Shown here in pieces: positions 1 through 7,385 of a stretch of DNA of 25,567 nucleotides. Location of the stretch: positions 1 to 25,567 of the forward strand of contig CALAUH010000222.1 in the NCBI GenBank assembly GCA_937892225.1. The letters are read 5' to 3'. The stretch is from an uncultured Treponema sp. (lineage in GTDB: Bacteria > Spirochaetota > Spirochaetia > Treponematales > Treponemataceae). Numbering within the stretch: the first letter of the stretch is position 1; each line of letters begins with the position of its first letter. A program made the translations under genes and the position numbers. A model generated the notes under the pieces. That model was given only the letters and a program-made list of their open reading frames with translations. It was not told the DNA's origin and did no database searches.

Positions 1-1
1 A

Positions 2-1576
2 AGCACCGACGCTGAATATGTGGCTCACGTCTTCAGTGCTCACCACGATGTCTATGATACCGTTTCCGGCGCTACCACTACCGTTACGGGTCTCTATGCC
101 GCTGAAGCCTACCAGGTGGCTATCCAGCGTTCCTGTGGCTTTGGCTACTACAGCGAATGGAGCGACACCCTCAGCTTCACCACTCCTACCTGTCAACCTG
201 TGACCAACGTCACCGCTACCGCTATCGATGGCACGACCAACGTCACCGTGGCTTGGACCGCTGCCGCTGGTTCCGACACTTGGCAGATTGTCTATGGCTA
301 TGATGGCTTCGGTCAGGGCGAAGGTACCACCATCACTGTTACTACTAATCCGTATGTTGTAACAGGTCTTGAGGAAATGACGCCTTACGACTTCTACGTG
401 CGCACCGTTTGTGGTGAAGGTTGGAACAGCAACTGGAGTAACGTAGCTCACGCTACTACTGATGCTCCCGATGTACCTTGCGCTACTGTCGAGGGTGTTA
501 CCGCTAACGTTACCGACAACAGTGTGGCAATTTCTTGGAATGCTGTTGAAAATGCTCAGATTTATGAGCTTGAATATGGTGCAGCTGGGTGTGGGCTTGG
601 CACGGGTACTGCTGTCAGCAACCTCAGCGCTACCAACTACACGGTCAACAACCTTGCCGCTGGTAACTATGAGGTTTATGTACGCGCTAACTGTGGTGAG
701 ACCAACTATGGTCCATGGTCGCAAGCAGCCCAGTTCGCTATCGTTGCTACTTGTGATCCTGTCACCAACGTGATCGCTACTCCTCTTGAAGGAACGACCA
801 ACGTCACTGTGGCTTGGACTGCTGCTCCTGGCACAGATACTTGGCAGGTTGAATACGGCACTGCTGGATTCAGCCATGGCAACGGCATCGTTATCACCGT
901 TACCGACAATCCTACTATGATCACAGGTCTTGAATCAGAGACGGCTTATGACTTCTATGTACGTACGGTTTGTGGTGAAGGCCTCTATAGCAATTGGAGT
1001 GATGTGGCTCACGCTACTACCGATGCTCCTGACGTTGAGTGTGGAACAGTTGAAGGTGTAGCCGCCAACGTTGATGGCAACTATGTGGTCATCAACTGGA
1101 ATGCTGTCGAGAACGCAGAAAGCTACGAACTTGAATATGGCACCGTAGGCTTCTCCTTCGGTCAGGGTACCAGCGTTGACAACCTCACCGCTTTGGCATA
1201 TTCTATCACCGATATGCCTAACGGCAACTACGAGGTTTACGTTCGCGCCAACTGTGGAGACAACAACTACGGTCCTTGGTCCCAGTCCGTTACCTTCAGT
1301 GTGATGGTTGGCATCAACGACGCCGACGGCGACATGCAGCTCTCGCTCTATCCTAATCCCGCTACTAACGTCACCACCATCAGCCTCTCCGGCTTTGCAG
1401 GCAAAGTCAACGTACAGGTTGTTGACCTCAATGGTCGTGTGGCAGCCAGCGAGACTATGGAATGCGACGGCAACTGTGTGAAGACCATGAATGTGAACAA
1501 CCTCGCCCAAGGCACCTACTTCGTCCGTGTCTATGGCGACACCGTTAACATGGTTCGCAAGCTCGTCGTAAGATAA
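2..1576 (+). CDS. Fibronectin type III repeat surface protein with T9SS sorting domain (5' partial)
   Basis: The frame is open to the window edge, so the true start is missing; a GTG at 20 is only an internal codon. About 525 residues are visible. They hold a partial and then four complete FN3-like modules of about 90 residues, each with a conserved NVTVAW/VxINW strand and a YxxYVRxxCG strand. Modules 1 and 3 resemble each other, as do 2 and 4, so the array grew by duplicating a two-module unit. The last ~80 residues (from LYPNPATN to the end, with GRV and GTYFVRV) match a type A C-terminal sorting domain of the Bacteroidetes type IX secretion system. By family knowledge the protein would be secreted, have this tail removed and be anchored on the cell surface, possibly for adhesion. 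Specific function unknown. The base composition differs strongly from everything after ~2,050. Confidence 0.85.
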   Translation, partial: STDAEYVAHVFSAHHDVYDTVSGATTTVTGLYAAEAYQVAIQRSCGFGYYSEWSDTLSFTTPTCQPVTNVTATAIDGTTNVTVAWTAAAGSDTWQIVYGYDGFGQGEGTTITVTTNPYVVTGLEEMTPYDFYVRTVCGEGWNSNWSNVAHATTDAPDVPCATVEGVTANVTDNSVAISWNAVENAQIYELEYGAAGCGLGTGTAVSNLSATNYTVNNLAAGNYEVYVRANCGETNYGPWSQAAQFAIVATCDPVTNVIATPLEGTTNVTVAWTAAPGTDTWQVEYGTAGFSHGNGIVITVTDNPTMITGLESETAYDFYVRTVCGEGLYSNWSDVAHATTDAPDVECGTVEGVAANVDGNYVVINWNAVENAESYELEYGTVGFSFGQGTSVDNLTALAYSITDMPNGNYEVYVRANCGDNNYGPWSQSVTFSVMVGINDADGDMQLSLYPNPATNVTTISLSGFAGKVNVQVVDLNGRVAASETMECDGNCVKTMNVNNLAQGTYFVRVYGDTVNMVRKLVVR

Positions 1577-1601
1577 GCTTTTAGTACGACAGTACAATAG
1601 T

Positions 1602-1637
1602 GCGCAGCCCCGCCATTGGCGGGGCTGCGCTTGTTTT
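1602..1637 (+). terminator. Rho-independent terminator of the FN3 protein gene
   Basis: A perfect 13-bp GC-rich stem (1602-1614 with 1618-1630, loop ATT) is followed by TTGTTTT. It starts 26 bases after the stop codon of the FN3 gene. The stem is strong enough to act in both directions. Confidence 0.9.
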
Positions 1638-1778
1638 GGATTATGATAAGTCGTGAATGTAAAAGTATTCTAAGCCACTATTCACTTTCCGTCAAGGTAA
1701 ACGTCAAGGTTATGGTCCAATGTTATTTTTTTTAATGTCACATAATCTTATCTATAGTCTTAAATCACAAAAAATTCG

Positions 1779-1786
1779 TATCTTTG
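1779..1786 (+). promoter_or_regulatory. Bacteroidetes-type -7 promoter element (TAtcTTTG)
   Basis: TATCTTTG fits the TAnnTTTG -7 box known for Bacteroidetes housekeeping sigma factor. It lies about 55 bases upstream of the small lipoprotein ATG. No clear -33 TTG box is visible at the expected distance, so the call rests on one element plus position. Confidence 0.5.
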
Positions 1787-1841
1787 CAAAAATTTTATTG
1801 CGAAATTCGCAGTGGAATGTTATGCTTATAAACTTGGACTT

Positions 1842-2060
1842 ATGAAGAAAGTATTGTTCTTGGCAGGTGTTGTGGTTGCGCTCTGTATGGTGTCGTGCAA
1901 CAAGGAAAAGACTTGCCATTGCTCTGTGCTGAAATCGCAGAATGTGCGTATTATCAATGTCAAGGGTGAGAACTGCGAGGACTTGAAATCCGTTGAATAT
2001 GACGACCCCGTTCATGTGGGTTCTCGCATCACCGAAGAATTGCTTTGTATGGAATTGTAA
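1842..2060 (+). CDS. Small lipoprotein, Bacteroidales-like, 3' end possibly chimeric
   Basis: The start at 1842 (MKKVLFLAG) gives a proper lipoprotein signal: two lysines, a hydrophobic stretch, then MVSC with the lipidated cysteine at residue 19. An upstream in-frame ATG at 1812 would put eleven extra residues before it and is less likely. The mature part is short (about 53 residues) and cysteine-containing (CHC, then NCEDL). The frame stops at 2060, exactly where the composition of the window changes. The last few residues may therefore come from the joined sequence, although ending in CMEL is also plausible for such small lipoproteins. Function not recognised. Confidence 0.6.
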   Translation: MKKVLFLAGVVVALCMVSCNKEKTCHCSVLKSQNVRIINVKGENCEDLKSVEYDDPVHVGSRITEELLCMEL

Positions 2061-2410
2061 AATTGTCGGAATATGAAAAAATATATATTTTATCAGCGAA
2101 TACTATTGCAGTAAAAAAAGATAATTGGAAAATAATTGATGTAAAATCAAACATAATTAAAGATTTTCCTGATAATATATCAATTGAATCTGACTTTTTT
2201 AATGATTTACAAGTCTTTTCCATAAATAAAAAATACGGAATACTAAATATTAATGGCGAAATTTTACTTAATTCAATATGTGACCAAATAGAACCAAATC
2301 CAGATAATGGCTATTGGCAGGTTTTAATAAATAATAAGTGGATGCTTTTTAAGGAAGATGAAGGTTTATTAGATCCTGAAAAATATTTGAATTTTACTGA
2401 GAGAAAATGA
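2045..2410 (+). CDS. WG-repeat-like protein, 5' end truncated at the contig junction
   Basis: 121 residues from an apparent ATG at 2045, but this start has no ribosome binding site and sits in the junction zone, so the true N-terminus is probably missing. The protein reads as degenerate WG/KWG-type beta repeats: YGIVKL near the start, KKYGILNINGEILL in the middle, and NNKWMLF near the end. Such repeats occur in secreted and cytoplasmic bacterial proteins of mostly unknown role. Its stop overlaps the ATG of the next frame (ATGA, 2407-2410), which suggests translational coupling. AT content is very high, like the following cargo genes and unlike the DNA before 2040. Confidence 0.5.
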   Translation: MYGIVKLSEYEKIYILSANTIAVKKDNWKIIDVKSNIIKDFPDNISIESDFFNDLQVFSINKKYGILNINGEILLNSICDQIEPNPDNGYWQVLINNKWMLFKEDEGLLDPEKYLNFTERK

Positions 2411-2761
2411 AAACCTGGAAAAAATATATATTTATTTGTCTACCTTTAGCTTTATTCTGCGTGTTATTTAATCATTTAAAAAGAAATGATGATACATCGT
2501 CAAATATTCCATATCATTTATTTTGTAATTTCTCAAGATAATGAATATAATTTTGATTATAATCCTAATTTGGATTATCAGAAAATATATCAAGGTACTA
2601 CAGGATATGATAAACATCAACAGAGTTCAAATACAGTTTTATGGGATTATCCAGTATTTTTACAAGCTGGTAATAGTACTGGTATCGTTCCTCCTGGTTC
2701 AGCTTTTTCAAGACCATTATTCAATAATGATAAGGTAGATTATTATGTTATTAAAAAATAA
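2407..2761 (+). pseudogene. Small exported protein broken by a +1 frameshift
   Basis: Frame 1 (2407-2541) gives 44 residues opening MKTWKKYIFICLPLALF, a good signal or membrane anchor, overlapping the previous stop by ATGA. It then stops early. A second frame, open across 2486-2761, carries a protein-like continuation (ISQDNEYNFDYNPNLDYQ, later NTVLWDYPVF and GSAFSRPLF) and ends overlapping the next gene. The two halves join sensibly if the frame changes by one base near 2510-2530. Together they would make a protein of about 115 residues with an N-terminal signal. The cause may be a real mutation or an indel error in AT-rich sequence. Function unknown. Confidence 0.55.
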
Positions 2762-3539
2762 AAAATTATTGTTTTTCATAAAATTTTTATTATTATCATT
2801 TTTTTTATTTTCATGTAGTAAAAAACAATTAAAAATTAGTAGCGAAGATTTAGAAAATTGTTCTAAGTGGTGTTGGATAGCTTTATCAGATACAACACTA
2901 TGGACTCAAAAGGCAGAAGCATTCTTTACATATGTACCCGGGGAAAGACCATATAGTAAAAAATTGACTAAAGATGAATTATTACTATGTGGAAGCTGGA
3001 AACCAATTTATACTTCCTCATATTTTTATGAGTACACGAAATTTTATAAAAAGCAATATGAAAATTCTGATCTTAAAGGGAATTTATATTTTTGTAAGAA
3101 TGGTTCTGGTTATTTAGAAGATACAATTTTTTCTATAAAAAATAATGTCTCAGTTAATTATGTTATTTATTTTGAATGGAAAATAAATAAAAACAATATT
3201 CTAATTACACCACTTTCAATTATTGAATTAGAAAACACAGAGGAAACTTCCACTATAATCCAAAAGTATCAATACACTACAAAAGAAGAATGTTGTATAG
3301 GGGAAATAAATGTTGATGATAAATATTTAATACAAACAAAAAATTGGGATTTTAGTGCAATCTCAATTTGCGATTCTTTTTTGTATAAAAAATACGGTAT
3401 ACAAAAATTAAAGAATGATTGTATACGTTACAAATATACATGGGTAGAAGATTGGGGAGAGCCTGTTTTACAAAATTTTATTATAGCGAATAAAGAATTT
3501 TCATTAAAAGAATTGGAATCTATGTCATTTTATAAATAA
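2745..3539 (+). CDS. Hypothetical lipoprotein
   Basis: 264 residues. The N-terminus is a classical lipoprotein signal: five lysines in the first 13 residues, a phenylalanine/leucine core, and LFSC with the acylated cysteine at residue 24. The mature domain contains GSW (near residue 85), a run of aromatic beta-strand-like segments, and EWKINKNNILI. That pattern is reminiscent of lipocalin-like single-domain barrels, but no family is firmly recognised. The start overlaps the preceding frame by 17 bases, so the three cargo frames 2045-3539 look like one operon. It ends at a palindromic terminator shared with the convergent integrase. Confidence 0.7.
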   Translation: MLLKNKKLLFFIKFLLLSFFLFSCSKKQLKISSEDLENCSKWCWIALSDTTLWTQKAEAFFTYVPGERPYSKKLTKDELLLCGSWKPIYTSSYFYEYTKFYKKQYENSDLKGNLYFCKNGSGYLEDTIFSIKNNVSVNYVIYFEWKINKNNILITPLSIIELENTEETSTIIQKYQYTTKEECCIGEINVDDKYLIQTKNWDFSAISICDSFLYKKYGIQKLKNDCIRYKYTWVEDWGEPVLQNFIIANKEFSLKELESMSFYK

Positions 3540-3553
3540 GATAATTTATTTTT

Positions 3554-3573
3554 CGGGTGCAACGTTGCACCCG
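3554..3573. terminator. Bidirectional palindromic terminator between convergent genes
   Basis: The 20 bases are a perfect palindrome (CGGGTGCAAC and its complement) bounded by T-rich sequence on both sides. They lie between the stop of the lipoprotein gene (3539) and the stop of the integrase gene (3581). It is the only GC-rich island for hundreds of bases, which supports a terminator serving both strands. Confidence 0.8.
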
Positions 3574-3580
3574 GTTATTT

Positions 3581-4576
3581 TTAATCAAACAGTTCTTCTG
3601 CTGCAGGAACTGCAGTCTGAATTCCAGCTATCATTTCATCAAAACCATATAAAGTATAATAATCTGTCATATCTACAGATGTATGACCGACAATTTTTTT
3701 TACGGTTTCAGCATCTGCATTTCTTCTCATTCTTGTTACATAAGTAAAACGAAGAGAGTGGGGAACTAATTTTCTGTTTTTAGTATTTATATAAGCTTTT
3801 CTTAATTGTTTTCTAAATATTCTTTCTAGATAATCCTGAGATAACGGTCTATTTGAAATGTCATCAGTAAATAATATTTCATATTCTTTTTTTCCAGTTG
3901 ATTGATAATATAAAATAATATCATCAACTAGATCTTTTTGTATTGGTGCAATACGTATTTTTGTATTATCCTGATTACCGCATTTATTGTAATTTGTACG
4001 TAAACCGTCTCTTTTACAAAAGCCATTTATCACTAAAAAGTTTTGTTTTGTTATAAATTGATTAAATCTTAAAGCTCTTGCTTCTCCAAGTCTTAATCCG
4101 CAGGAAGCTATTACTTTGAAAATTAAATAATCTCTTTTATTATCCCATATTTCCGGATTAAAAAATCTATTTAATTCATCTGTATTTAAAATATCTGATT
4201 TTTTACTATTTCTGATAAACCTTCTGAATTGAGGTTTGTTAATTTGTTTTGGGCATTTCCAGATTGTTTCTTCATAGACAGAACTGAATGTTTCCAGATA
4301 ATTATTTTTCCAGCTGCCCGAATGATTTGTATCTTTTAAAAGATAATCTTCAATATCTCTGACTTTTAGTTTAGATAAATCTTTATTACCAAATTCATCT
4401 ACAATTTTGGTAATATAATATCTTTTTTCCCTTATGGTTCTTTCACATAAACGCTTACCAAAACTGGATAATCTGTTTATATGTTCTGAGCCAGGAACAT
4501 ACATGTCTTGTGTTATGTTTTTAATTAAATAGGGATTTGTTTTCTTTACTCCGATGCTTGTTTCAGTTTGATTCAT
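3581..4576 (-). CDS. Tyrosine recombinase / phage-type integrase
   Basis: 331 residues. The catalytic domain shows the family set: GLRLGEAR (Arg162), HSLR (His273, Arg276), GHT (His298) and the nucleophile in DYYTLYG (Tyr307). The N-terminal part, residues ~40-120, fits a core-binding SAM-like domain. I chose the ATG at 4576: an AGGAG lies 5 bases before it, whereas the TTG one codon earlier is too close to that site. It sits 38 bases downstream of an XRE repressor on the same strand. Both lie just past the 3' end of tRNA-Val, the usual position of an integrase in a tRNA-targeting element. It probably catalyses integration and excision at that tRNA; this is inferred from position, since no second att copy was found in the window. 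Confidence 0.9.
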   Translation of the reverse strand: MNQTETSIGVKKTNPYLIKNITQDMYVPGSEHINRLSSFGKRLCERTIREKRYYITKIVDEFGNKDLSKLKVRDIEDYLLKDTNHSGSWKNNYLETFSSVYEETIWKCPKQINKPQFRRFIRNSKKSDILNTDELNRFFNPEIWDNKRDYLIFKVIASCGLRLGEARALRFNQFITKQNFLVINGFCKRDGLRTNYNKCGNQDNTKIRIAPIQKDLVDDIILYYQSTGKKEYEILFTDDISNRPLSQDYLERIFRKQLRKAYINTKNRKLVPHSLRFTYVTRMRRNADAETVKKIVGHTSVDMTDYYTLYGFDEMIAGIQTAVPAAEELFD

Positions 4577-4614
4577 CAATTCTCCTTAATTTAAAACATA
4601 AATAGATATACACA

Positions 4615-4944
4615 TTATTTGAGATACCTGATTGTATATAATTCATGAATTAAATCCGTTATCATCGAAACTTCATTTTTTGGTAAAGAAAGAAGTTCCT
4701 TAATATAAGGATAAATTGCTGAATGTGAGTTTTTTAAATTTGGTTCTTCACCGGTACAAAGATACTCTACAGATACTCCGAGAGCTTTTGCTATTTCATA
4801 ACCTTTTTCAATATTTGGCAGCAATTCTCTGCTGCTGGTATAATTTACCATCGTTCCGTAGGATACTCCAACTTTGCCTGCAAGCTCTTTGAGAGTCATA
4901 CCGTTGTAGAACAGTTCAATTTTTAAATTTCTTTTAAAACTCAT
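4615..4944 (-). CDS. XRE-family (Cro/CI-like) transcriptional repressor
   Basis: 109 residues. Residues ~8-62 form the helix-turn-helix domain, with MTLKELAGKVGVSYGTMVNY as the HTH core and KALGVSVEYLCTGEEP as the typical closing motif. The C-terminal ~40 residues are a short helical tail with no LexA-type protease domain, so it is not a self-cleaving CI. Gene order is repressor then integrase on one strand. Upstream DNA contains two TATCAT-type half-sites (4957-4963, 5000-5006) and a full dyad (5037-5060), plausible operators for this protein. Its likely job is to control the integrase and the divergent plus-strand promoter. Confidence 0.85.
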   Translation of the reverse strand: MSFKRNLKIELFYNGMTLKELAGKVGVSYGTMVNYTSSRELLPNIEKGYEIAKALGVSVEYLCTGEEPNLKNSHSAIYPYIKELLSLPKNEVSMITDLIHELYTIRYLK

Positions 4945-5030
4945 CTTAAATTAAATATATCATATTTAAATAATAAATTTAATTTAATTTAGCACAATTT
5001 ATCATAATTTAAAATAATTATTTTTAGTGC

Positions 5031-5059
5031 TTGACAAATGATATTTTTGCTTATATCAT
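5031..5059 (+). promoter_or_regulatory. Strong sigma-70-type promoter TTGACA-N17-TATCAT
   Basis: The -35 box at 5031-5036 is a perfect TTGACA, and the -10 box at 5054-5059 is TATCAT with exact 17-base spacing. The start would be near 5066. It points away from the XRE gene, towards and antisense to tRNA-Val. No convincing protein-coding gene lies downstream on this strand; a GTG frame at 5061-5168 of 35 codons runs into the tRNA and is not credible. Confidence 0.7.
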
Positions 5060-5060
5060 T
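5037..5060. promoter_or_regulatory. Inverted-repeat operator candidate inside the promoter
   Basis: AATGATAT (5037-5044) and ATATCATT (5053-5060) are perfect complements separated by 8 bases. They fill the spacer and cover the -10 box, so a bound dimer would block RNA polymerase. Half-sites recur nearer the XRE gene, at 4957-4963 and 5000-5006. Repression by the neighbouring XRE protein is an inference. Confidence 0.6.
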
Positions 5061-5073
5061 GTGTTAAACAAGC

Positions 5074-5123
5074 ATAACTTATTACTAAACCTTGTTTTTC
5101 AACAAAATCAAGCAATAAGTTAT
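5074..5123 (+). ncRNA. Long hairpin just downstream of the operator-controlled promoter (candidate small RNA or recombination site)
   Basis: ATAACTTATT (5074-5083) pairs perfectly with AATAAGTTAT (5114-5123). Inside, CTTGTTTT (5091-5098) pairs with AAAA and CAAG (5104-5112) around one bulge, giving a long imperfect stem-loop. The predicted transcript start near 5066 is only 8 bases upstream, so the RNA would begin with this hairpin. No T-tract follows, so it is not a simple terminator. It could instead be arm or core DNA sites for the integrase. Confidence 0.35.
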
Positions 5124-5158
5124 TTCAATCTAATTATTTGTATTATAACAAAATATAG

Positions 5159-5232
5159 TGGGCAGTGAGAGGATCGAACTCCCGACATTCTGGGTGTAAA
5201 CCAGACGCTCGTACCAGCTGAGCTAACTGCCC
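5159..5232 (-). tRNA. tRNA-Val (anticodon UAC)
   Basis: Read on the minus strand, GGGCAGT (5232-5226) pairs with ACTGCCC at the other end, discriminator A at 5159. The D arm reads TAGCTCAGCTGGTA, the anticodon arm is TCTGG-TTTACAC-CCAGA with anticodon TAC, and the T arm reads GGGAGTTCGATCCTCTC. All cloverleaf parts are present in 74 bases. CCA is not encoded and must be added by nucleotidyltransferase. Its 3' end faces the XRE/integrase pair. Confidence 0.95.
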
Positions 5233-5255
5233 GTATCAATTGAATTGATGTTTAT

Positions 5256-5284
5256 AATATATCAAAAAGAAGAATTCATGTCAA
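5256..5284 (-). promoter_or_regulatory. tRNA-Val promoter TTGACA-N17-TATATT
   Basis: On the minus strand a perfect TTGACA (5284-5279) is followed after 17 bases by TATATT (5261-5256). The start would fall near 5249, about 17 bases before the mature tRNA 5' end at 5232. A 7-bp inverted repeat (5235-5241 with 5243-5249) occupies the leader. Confidence 0.75.
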
Positions 5285-5332
5285 TAACTAAAACATAAAA
5301 ATTCAACTTTTTTTTATTTTTTTTTCTTTTTT

Positions 5333-7291
5333 TTAATCATGATAATACATTTTTTCTTTAATAGAATTTAACAATTCTGGTGCAATAGAAGAGCAGTGTA
5401 AGAATGCATTTTCAGCAATTTTAGTATTATCAGGTAGATTTATTATATGTAATAAGGAACAATCTTCAAATGATGCTGCATCTAAAATCAAATTATCTTT
5501 TGTTTGATTTTTTTCAAGATTTATTTCTTTTAGATTTTTACAATTTTTAAAACTTCCAGTACAGATTTTTTCTAATTTTTTTGAAAATTTTATTTCATTT
5601 AAAGAAGTACAGTTTTCAAAAGCATTTGAACTTATTACTTTAATTGAATTTCCCATATTTATTGATTTTAATTGTGAACAATTATAAAAAGCATTAACAG
5701 GTATTTCTGAAATAGTATCTGGTAATGTAATAGAAATAATTTTACTATTTTCAAAAACATTATCACTTAAAGCAGCAATTTTTTTACCATTTATTTCTGA
5801 AGGTATAATGACATCGGAAGGAATATTATCTTTATAGCCTGTAATTATTAAATTACCATTTTGACCTTCAATTTCTTTATATTTAAAAAATTCTGGTGCA
5901 GTTGAATTATCTTTTAAAACATAGTTCCATGGTGATTTATTCGAAGAAGGGAATATATTTTCATTTCCTTCATATAAATCTTTAATTTCATCTGCAATAA
6001 AATAACCTGTTGTTCCATCTAAAAGTCTTACATTTACAAATAATTTTTCATCACTTTCTGTAAATCCTAAAATAGAAAAACCTGTATCTTTATCATAACT
6101 GTTTATAACTTTAGAAACTAAATTTGGTTGGGAATATAAAACGGTTTTATTAAAAAGAGTAATTCCAAAATATTTAAGATGATTTCTAATAAGTGCTAAT
6201 TGTGATTTTAAATTCTGTTTATAATCAAAATCCTGTTCATAATAACGTGGTCCGATTAAACAGTAGATTTCTCCCCAAGGTCCAAGACTATAGGTATCTG
6301 GTCTGTATCCGTTTTGTAAATCTGCATTTGCTGTATATTCCCAGGTTAATAATAATTGTTTTTCAACTTGAGAATTTCCATTTGTTATGATTAATTTGTT
6401 TTCATCTTTAATTATATTATGACCGCTTTTTAATTTACCAATGAATTTTCCATTTATATTTGTAGGTTTTACAGACCAGGGCTGTTCATTTTTATAAAGA
6501 CAATTATTTTTATAAGAAAAATTATCTTCCTGTGCAGAAAGCCATTCATTAATTTTATCTGTATTATAATATGCTGGATTTTTTATATCAGTAAAATCAT
6601 AAGCAAATACTTTTTCAAAAACATTTTGATTATAACGTTCAACAACAATTCCAAAAGGAACATCGTAAACTAAATCATTTTCATTGATGTTTTCTGGAAA
6701 TTTTGAAAAATCGATGTTTAATAAATTAAAATACTTTTTATCTATAGAATTTTTAAATCCATTTTGATTTGAAATAATAAAATATTTTTCTTTACCATAT
6801 AAATAATCATCAGAAATTTGTTCAGAAGACCAGTTATTATCTTCAAAATTATAAATATAAGAAGAATCTTTTTCGTAATAAAAAACTAATTTTCCAGTTT
6901 TAGTTAATGCCGGACCTCTTGGAATATTCATGAAATCAGGATTCTTAAAATCAACTTTATAAAATAATTGATTTTCACCAAATCCACATTCTATTTCTTT
7001 TAAAATCTCAGGTTTTGCTATGATTATATCATCTGTTGAATTTTCTACAGGTATTTCATTAGGAATATCTGAATATAATGGTTGTATTTCATTTGGATTT
7101 ATATCTCTATATTCGCCAATTGAATAATATTTAATTTCTTTTTCTTCAATTATTTTAATATCTTCTTGAACGGTTTCAGTTTCTTGTTTTTTCTTAAATA
7201 AATTAGCAAGATTAAAATCTTCATCATCACAAGAAATAAATAAATTTATAAAAGATAAAGATAATAAAGTGATTAAAATGTATTTTTTCAT
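5333..7291 (-). CDS. BspA-like leucine-rich-repeat lipoprotein with SH3-like domain
   Basis: 652 residues from the ATG at 7291, chosen because GGAG lies 6 bases before it; an ATG four codons upstream contains that GGAG. MKKYILITLL... FISC is a lipoprotein signal with Cys21. Residues ~45-370 have repeated strand patterns (GPALTKTGKLVFYYE; GPWGEIYCLIG) suggestive of a beta-propeller or similar. Residues ~379-440 look like a bacterial SH3 domain (TVLYSQPN ... GTTGYFIADEI). Residues ~475-650 are BspA-type leucine-rich repeats (VFENSKIISITLP, AFYNCSQLKSINM, AFENCTSLNEI, SFKNCKNLKEI). Such repeats are common in treponemal surface proteins and are linked to adhesion. It follows thrS on the same strand across a terminator-like hairpin, so it may be partly uncoupled from it. 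Confidence 0.85.
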   Translation of the reverse strand: MKKYILITLLSLSFINLFISCDDEDFNLANLFKKKQETETVQEDIKIIEEKEIKYYSIGEYRDINPNEIQPLYSDIPNEIPVENSTDDIIIAKPEILKEIECGFGENQLFYKVDFKNPDFMNIPRGPALTKTGKLVFYYEKDSSYIYNFEDNNWSSEQISDDYLYGKEKYFIISNQNGFKNSIDKKYFNLLNIDFSKFPENINENDLVYDVPFGIVVERYNQNVFEKVFAYDFTDIKNPAYYNTDKINEWLSAQEDNFSYKNNCLYKNEQPWSVKPTNINGKFIGKLKSGHNIIKDENKLIITNGNSQVEKQLLLTWEYTANADLQNGYRPDTYSLGPWGEIYCLIGPRYYEQDFDYKQNLKSQLALIRNHLKYFGITLFNKTVLYSQPNLVSKVINSYDKDTGFSILGFTESDEKLFVNVRLLDGTTGYFIADEIKDLYEGNENIFPSSNKSPWNYVLKDNSTAPEFFKYKEIEGQNGNLIITGYKDNIPSDVIIPSEINGKKIAALSDNVFENSKIISITLPDTISEIPVNAFYNCSQLKSINMGNSIKVISSNAFENCTSLNEIKFSKKLEKICTGSFKNCKNLKEINLEKNQTKDNLILDAASFEDCSLLHIINLPDNTKIAENAFLHCSSIAPELLNSIKEKMYYHD

Positions 7292-7304
7292 AAATTTCTC
7301 CATT

Positions 7305-7355
7305 TAAAAAAATAGGCTGCCTAATAAATTTAAAAGAAGATTTATATAGACAGCC
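7305..7355 (-). terminator. Terminator-like hairpin between thrS and the lipoprotein gene
   Basis: On the minus strand GGCTGTC (7355-7349) pairs with GGCAGCC (7321-7315) with one G-U pair. AT-rich inner arms extend the stem, and a TATTTTTTT tract follows (7313-7305). It lies 30 bases after the thrS stop, as expected for a rho-independent terminator. Its T-tract abuts the ribosome binding site of the lipoprotein gene, so it could also attenuate that gene. Confidence 0.75.
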
Positions 7356-7385
7356 CTTATTATTAATAAAAAATTAAAAACTTAA

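Noticed and set aside
935..1597. 220-codon minus-strand frame opposite the FN3 gene
   Set aside because: Shadow of a repetitive coding region; no binding site and no domain, and it covers the end of the sorting domain.
2541..2738. 65-codon Ile-rich frame starting at 2541
   Set aside because: An AT-rich alternative frame over the better supported body of the frameshifted gene.
5061..5168. 35-codon GTG frame after the operator promoter
   Set aside because: Runs into the tRNA, overlaps the hairpin, and has no ribosome binding site.
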